From DATKMS01 sp041497995 (lineage in GTDB: Bacteria; Desulfobacterota; Binatia; HRBIN30), in assembly GCA_041497995.1 (NCBI GenBank), contig JBGQHM010000054.1, positions 1 to 25,833 on the forward strand: a stretch of DNA of 25,833 nt, in the 5' to 3' direction. The notes under the pieces are model-generated. The model did not search any database. It was not told the origin of the DNA and saw only the letters and a list, made by a program, of their open reading frames with translations. Position 1 is the first letter of the stretch. The number at the start of each line of letters is the position of its first letter. The translations under genes and the position numbers were made by a program. Positions 21,654 through 25,833 of the stretch are shown here, piece after piece.

Positions 21654-24215
21654 CTACGAGGGCGGCGAGAACATGCCGGCGGGGATGCTCTCGACCCCGC
21701 CGCGCGGCGGTTGCCACAGGATGTTGATGTACGACGGGCTGCCGCCCCGCTCGTGGTAGTCGATCGCCACGTCGTGACGGCCTTCCTTCAAGTCGACGAG
21801 CGCTTCGAACGACTGATTGGGCCCCGGGGTGGTGATGAGATGTTTCCCGTCGATGCTCAGAACGCCTTCATCGACGGCCTGCACGATGAACCGGTAGTTG
21901 CCGCTGGCCGGGATCTCCACCTGTCCGCGCCAGCGAATCGAGAACGGAACGTTGAGCGGCAAGATGTGCATGTGTCCGCCCGGGAACGGGTCGATGCGGA
22001 CGAACTTCAGCCCGCTGGGTTGGATGTCGCTGATGTAGCTGCCCTCGAGCCCCTGGCGCCGCACAGGCGCGGAAAACAGCTGTGTGTCCGACACCAGGCG
22101 TGCCGGTGCGCCGTCCGTCTGCCAGAAGAGCTGCGCCCTGCCCGGAGTGCGGACCTCGGCGCGTATTTTGAGATCGTGAAGGCCCTGTGCCAAGACGAGG
22201 CTTTCGGTGCGTGCGCTGTGGTCGCCACCCGCTACCAGCTTGCCGTCGAGGTAGATTTCCGCAGACCCAGGCATGCGCGCCTCGAGGGTGTACGGACCAT
22301 AGGTCGGGACTTTGAGGATTCCCACCCACTCTGCACGGAACGGTGGCGGCAACGGGGGGACGGCTGTCCAATCGAGATCGAGCGACTCCGTTCGTCCCTC
22401 GGCCAATTGGTCGTTTGCGCTGTAGCGATAGGTGAGCCCCCGCGTCGCCGCGATGTCGTCCGTGGAGAGGATCGCTTCAAGAGCGATGGCGGCTCCACCG
22501 TCGGGCGGACCGAACTCGACGAACTGCGCATGCGGATAGTACGTCTTGAGCAGGTCGAAGACCGGTCGTTCGGCGTATGACAGCAGGAAGACAGCGGGCG
22601 TGGTGTCCGTAACCGGCAAGTCGCGTGCAGCTTCAAAGCGGTGCGGGTCGGGCGCGTGCGGTGCGAGGAAGAGGATCGTCGGCATCCCAGAGAGGAACGG
22701 CGAGCAGTAGACCACGGCGTCGGTGCCCACACGCGCGATCTCGCGACCGACAAACGTGCCGTCGGTGGAATACGACGCCCACGCATCGGCGCGGCGTAGC
22801 TGTTGGTTGAAGTACAGGTTGAAGTTGATGTATGCCACCGCGGCGAGGGCGACGAGTGTGACTGCTAGCACCGCTGCCGTCATCGCGTAGGCACCGATGC
22901 GACGGATGCCACCGTAGGCGACCGAGGCGCTCCTGCAGTCGGCGGCCAGACTCCACAGCAACCCGAGCGGCACGGCGGCCAGCATCGCCACCGCGGGCGT
23001 CAACCCTACGGTTCGGTAGCCTTGCGGCGCCTCGAAATCCAGGCTCCAGATGCCTCCCTGGATGATGACCACCATCCATGCCACGAGCAGGAAGTACCCG
23101 GACTCTCGCCAACGCCACAGCGCGTACCCGCACCCCAGCACGAAGAGCAGGCCGGTGTACGTGTCGAGCATTGGTGCGCCCGGGATGTTGTGGCGCCCGT
23201 TGCCGTCGCCCGTGGAGTTGAACATCAACAGGTGGCGACTGGTGGTGCGCCACAGGACTTCCACGACCTGTTCGGGCGTGCGGTCCTTGGTGATGGAAAC
23301 TGTACCCAAGCGTTGATTGAACTGCTGCGGATTGCGGTAAGCGTAGAGTGCCACCGGCGAGTACACCGCGGCGGTCGCGAGTCCGAACGCCACGACGCCG
23401 ACAATCAAGCGTCCCCACGTGAGCACGCGCTGGAAGAGCACGTAGTGCAGGAGGTACAGCGCCACAACGCCGGGCACCAGGAGAAACGAGTAGTACCCCT
23501 GCAGGCCAACACCCGCCATGACGCCGGCGGCCATGAAGTTGAGGAAGCCATGCCCGCGCAGTCCGCGGACGAGGAAGTAGACTGTCGCGGTCGCGAAGAG
23601 CGGCATGAAGGCGCCATGCATGCCGAAGCGGCTGAAGTTCACGTGCCAGCGCATCACCGCCAAGAAGAACACCGAGAGGACGGCGATACGCAGGTCGAAG
23701 AGCTCGCGGGCCAGCAGGTAGATGAACACCAGTGTCAACAGGCCGGCCACCGTGGTGACCATGCGTACTGCGACGACGTTGGCGCCGAGGAACTTGATGG
23801 ATACGGCGAAGGCATAGAAGAACAGCGCCGGGAGCTGTGACAGCTCGCCGATGAAGACGGGTCGATAGTTCGGATCGTTGAGAATGCGCTGGGCCACGAG
23901 GCCGTTCTGGGCCTCGTCGAACCAGACGCCCCATGGTGCCGTCGTGAGCTGATGGAACCGATAGAAGCAACCCAGGGCGAAGGCGACGAGGAGCAGCGCC
24001 CACCACCCGAGAGCGCTTCCTTGGGCTGCGGGCGCTGCCTGCGCAGCGGAGCGTGAGCGCGGCCACCGGAAATCAGCCGCGATGAGGAGAGCAGCGGCGG
24101 CGCCAAACCACAGCGTACCATCGTTGATGAACTGCCGCCCCTCGAGCAGCATTTGCCCGTGATACGCCACGCCCAGAGCGGCGAGGGCTACGATCACGCG
24201 TACAACTGCCGCCAT
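21654..24215 (-). CDS. PMT-like GT-C glycosyltransferase with two C-terminal PA14-like domains (second copy of this architecture)
   Basis: The product is 853 residues. Two N-terminal membrane segments (about 5-20 and 34-48) and a third (70-84) precede the acidic pair D100-E101 (WGVWFDEAQNGLVAQRIL). About ten further segments run to about 465. RWHVNFSRFGMHGAFMPLF and the QGYYSFLLVPGV segment are typical of PMT/GT39-like enzymes. After a soluble part (470-620) come two PA14-like units: about 625-715 (YGPYTLEARMPGSAEIYLDG, then GLHDLKIRAEV) and about 721-850 (SGNYRFIVQAVDEGVLSIDG, then GRHDVAIDYHERGG, ending ILWQPP). The architecture parallels the 17741-20779 product, although the two are clearly diverged. 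The ATG at 24215 is at the natural N-terminus. It lies 41 bases downstream of a GT2 gene on the same strand, so the pair is probably an operon. Confidence 0.85.
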   Translation of the reverse strand: MAAVVRVIVALAALGVAYHGQMLLEGRQFINDGTLWFGAAAALLIAADFRWPRSRSAAQAAPAAQGSALGWWALLLVAFALGCFYRFHQLTTAPWGVWFDEAQNGLVAQRILNDPNYRPVFIGELSQLPALFFYAFAVSIKFLGANVVAVRMVTTVAGLLTLVFIYLLARELFDLRIAVLSVFFLAVMRWHVNFSRFGMHGAFMPLFATATVYFLVRGLRGHGFLNFMAAGVMAGVGLQGYYSFLLVPGVVALYLLHYVLFQRVLTWGRLIVGVVAFGLATAAVYSPVALYAYRNPQQFNQRLGTVSITKDRTPEQVVEVLWRTTSRHLLMFNSTGDGNGRHNIPGAPMLDTYTGLLFVLGCGYALWRWRESGYFLLVAWMVVIIQGGIWSLDFEAPQGYRTVGLTPAVAMLAAVPLGLLWSLAADCRSASVAYGGIRRIGAYAMTAAVLAVTLVALAAVAYINFNLYFNQQLRRADAWASYSTDGTFVGREIARVGTDAVVYCSPFLSGMPTILFLAPHAPDPHRFEAARDLPVTDTTPAVFLLSYAERPVFDLLKTYYPHAQFVEFGPPDGGAAIALEAILSTDDIAATRGLTYRYSANDQLAEGRTESLDLDWTAVPPLPPPFRAEWVGILKVPTYGPYTLEARMPGSAEIYLDGKLVAGGDHSARTESLVLAQGLHDLKIRAEVRTPGRAQLFWQTDGAPARLVSDTQLFSAPVRRQGLEGSYISDIQPSGLKFVRIDPFPGGHMHILPLNVPFSIRWRGQVEIPASGNYRFIVQAVDEGVLSIDGKHLITTPGPNQSFEALVDLKEGRHDVAIDYHERGGSPSYINILWQPPRGGVESIPAGMFSPPS

Positions 24216-24256
24216 TGGAATGCTCTCAGAACGGATGCGCTACGGGCTGTGAGCCG

Positions 24257-25078
24257 CTACGCCACCGCACGATAGCGACCGCGCAGACTCTGGAACTGTT
24301 TCTGCCGCCATACGTTGGCACGGTGCAGCTTGTAGCGCAGGAGCAGCCACAGGATCCCAAATCCGTAGCGCGTGCTCGCAACCAAACTCGCAGACGAGGC
24401 TTCGGCGAAGTAGCGCGTCGGGACGGGGACCTCGGTGATCCTGAATCCCTCTAGGACGATTTGCGCGACAATCTCCTGGTCGAAGATGAACTTGTCGGAG
24501 TTCAATGTGAAATTGACAGCCTCCAAGACCTCGCGACGGTATGCTCGGTATCCGGTGTGGTACTCGGAGAGGTGTAGGCCGAACGCCCAGTTCTCCGCGT
24601 GCGTCAGGAAGCGGTTTGAAATGTACTTCCACCACGGCATCCCTCCGCTCAACGCCGTCCCGCTCTTCAGGCGAGAGCCGAGGACCATGTCGGCCTGCCC
24701 ATCTTGAATCGGCCGGATGATATCGGGTAGCAGGCGCGGGTCGTACTGGTAGTCCGGATGGACCATCACCACGATATCCGCCCCCGCGCGCAACGCTTCC
24801 GCGTAGCAGGTTTTTTGGTTCGCGCCGTAGCCGTAGTTCTTGTCATGCAAGAATAGCCGCAGGTTGAGCTGCCGGGCGATCGACACCGTGTCGTCGGTGC
24901 TGCCGTCGTCGACGAGGATGACGAGATCCACCGTATCGTGTGGCAGGTCGGCATAAGTCAGGTGCAACGTGCGGGCGGCGTTGTACGCCGGCATGACCAC
25001 GACGACTCGCGCTTTGGCTGCTGCGCCGTCAGCCCGAGGCGCCGGGGGGGCAGCCTGCCCAGCTAGTTCACTGCTCAT
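24257..25078 (-). CDS. Family 2 glycosyltransferase (polyprenyl-phosphate sugar synthase type)
   Basis: The product is 273 residues. A 23-residue Ala/Pro-rich leader precedes the GT-A domain: VVVVMPAYNAARTLHLTY (25-42), VILVDDGSTDDT around D57-D58, and KNYGYGANQKTCYAEAL (80-96). The metal-binding region reads VMVHPDYQYDP (104-114), a variant in which HPDYQ replaces a strict DxD, as in a GT2 subgroup related to DPM synthases. GSRLKSG and YHTGYRAYRREVLEAVNF follow. The C-terminus (FGILWLLLRYKLHRANVWR) may associate with the membrane. The probable role is making the lipid-linked sugar for the downstream GT-C enzyme at 21654-24215, with which it shares strand and a 41-base gap. The ATG at 25078 has no strong ribosome site. 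Confidence 0.87.
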   Translation of the reverse strand: MSSELAGQAAPPAPRADGAAAKARVVVVMPAYNAARTLHLTYADLPHDTVDLVILVDDGSTDDTVSIARQLNLRLFLHDKNYGYGANQKTCYAEALRAGADIVVMVHPDYQYDPRLLPDIIRPIQDGQADMVLGSRLKSGTALSGGMPWWKYISNRFLTHAENWAFGLHLSEYHTGYRAYRREVLEAVNFTLNSDKFIFDQEIVAQIVLEGFRITEVPVPTRYFAEASSASLVASTRYGFGILWLLLRYKLHRANVWRQKQFQSLRGRYRAVA

Positions 25079-25159
25079 GACCGGGAACTTTTACCAAAGC
25101 CGCAGACGTCTTGCCACACTCGCCACCTTCACGCGTAGAGCACCCATGCCGCGAGGAAT

Positions 25160-25189
25160 TTGACGGCCTGCCGGGTCGGATGTTAGAAG
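25160..25189 (+). promoter_or_regulatory. Candidate sigma70-type promoter for the right-edge membrane protein gene
   Basis: TTGACG (25160-25165, 5 of 6) and TAGAAG (25184-25189, 4 of 6) are 18 bases apart. Transcription would begin near 25196, about 24 bases before the GTG at 25220. Confidence 0.4.
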
Positions 25190-25219
25190 CCACCCACTCT
25201 TCCTCTCACTGAGAGGCCT

Positions 25220-25833
25220 GTGACTCGGTCAGCCACCTCATTGCACGACAATTCGGATGCCCGGCTCGTTGCTGGGTCCAACGTTTCCGGTCAGGGCGTA
25301 TTCACGCTTCGGTCGCGCTTCGTGCCGGTGGTTGGTGGGGCGGTTGCGCTCGGCCTCGCGTGGTGGGCCGAGCGGCGCACCGAGGCCGGCGACCCGACGT
25401 GGCTGGCCGTCCTCCTCTTCCTGGCGAGCATCGCTACGTTCGCGTTGAGTGCTCTTCCCCTTCCGCCAGCTGCTGCTGATTTGCCTGAGGAGCCTGAATC
25501 CGTTGCGCCCACTTCGGAAGGGGTTGGCTGGCGGAGCTGGCTCGTCATGATCGTTGGCGTGGGGACGGCCGTCGTCCTCGACTTGGTGGCGCTGAGCCTC
25601 CTCAGAGGGAGGTGGGATTCCGTGAACGGCACGACGGCATGGGCGACGAGCGTGGCATTCATCGTTCTGACCGGTGTGCTGCTCGGAGGCTGGCAGGAGT
25701 GGCCCGCCCGCTGGGGCACGCGCGTGTGGCCGCGCACGACGGCCGGGCGCGCGTTGCTGGCGGTGACCGTGGTCGGCATCATCTGTCTGGCTGGCGCCGG
25801 TCGCTTGCTGTGGCTGGACCAGATACCGCGCGG
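25220..25833 (+). CDS. N-terminal part of a further PMT-like GT-C glycosyltransferase (3' truncated by window)
   Basis: A frame opens at the stop at 25184 and runs to the window edge without interruption. The first plausible start is GTG at 25220, with GAGAGG three bases upstream. The 204 visible residues contain about four membrane segments (near 33-50, 60-80, 104-127 and 139-155) and a fifth at about 177-195, ending LLWLDQIPRG. In the relatives in this window the same kind of last segment leads straight into the acidic DE loop (for example INLEYVPGIFGDEGE in the 17741 product), so the catalytic motif should follow just outside the window. It is divergent from the GT2 gene at 24257-25078. 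The assignment as a GT39/PMT-like enzyme rests on this shared N-terminal layout and on position. Confidence 0.65.
   Translation, partial: MTRSATSLHDNSDARLVAGSNVSGQGVFTLRSRFVPVVGGAVALGLAWWAERRTEAGDPTWLAVLLFLASIATFALSALPLPPAAADLPEEPESVAPTSEGVGWRSWLVMIVGVGTAVVLDLVALSLLRGRWDSVNGTTAWATSVAFIVLTGVLLGGWQEWPARWGTRVWPRTTAGRALLAVTVVGIICLAGAGRLLWLDQIPR

Noticed and set aside
22633..24066. Second minus-strand frame overlapping the PA14-type GT-C gene
   Set aside because: It is an alternative frame of the same strand with an Arg/Ala/Pro-rich product and no membrane pattern or family motif.
25291..25782. Minus-strand open frame at the right edge
   Set aside because: The opposite strand reads as a clean multi-span membrane protein continuing beyond the window, while the minus product is Ser/Thr/Arg-rich without any pattern.

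Overview
The window is GC-rich and densely coded, and comes from a Gram-negative-type bacterium. The evidence for an outer envelope is a TonB/TolA-like protein with an SxxxH membrane anchor, a TatA subunit and an MJ0042 zinc-ribbon/DUF3426 membrane protein. Split glycine decarboxylase (GcvPA plus GcvPB), an LLM-class flavin oxidoreductase and many multi-domain GT-C glycosyltransferases would suit a lineage once placed in Deltaproteobacteria (for example Binatota-like). That placement is inference; no rRNA or other decisive marker is present. I found no tRNA, rRNA, CRISPR array or transposase gene. No gene-free stretch exceeds 300 bases; the longest is 11213-11447.

Left part, 1-8431 (housekeeping). 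A glycine cleavage operon runs gcvT (5' end outside the window), gcvH, gcvPA, gcvPB. Heptad repeats lie between gcvH and gcvPA, and a perfect palindrome lies just after gcvPB. Next come a TonB-like gene (minus), an LLM oxidoreductase (plus), tatA (plus) and a zinc-ribbon membrane protein (minus, overlapping tatA tail to tail). A DPM1-like family 2 glycosyltransferase at 7691 opens the envelope-glycosylation region.

Right part, 7691-25833 (glycosyl transfer). Five large PMT/ArnT/Agl23-like integral membrane glycosyltransferases, the last cut by the window edge, are interleaved with three GT2 enzymes and two SAM-methyltransferase domains, one of them fused to a GT2. Three of the GT-C proteins carry long C-terminal extensions: a six-repeat NHL propeller in one and paired PA14-like beta-sandwich domains in two. 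A plausible scheme is that GT2 enzymes load sugars onto polyprenyl phosphate at the inner face, and the GT-C enzymes transfer them outside the membrane to glycan or protein, with the C-terminal modules binding acceptor or sugar. A membrane-anchored Gly/Ser-rich LamG protein (11448-12674), divergent from the NHL-type enzyme, is a possible acceptor or surface partner. Two ordinary genes, rsmH and a YajD-type HNH nuclease, sit inside this region.

The least expected signal is a pair of about 80-bp repeats at 14027-14104 (minus orientation) and 17658-17737 (plus orientation). Each is bounded by CTAG on both sides, they are about 85% identical by hand alignment, and they form inverted flanks around the divergent GT-C / GT2-methyltransferase pair.
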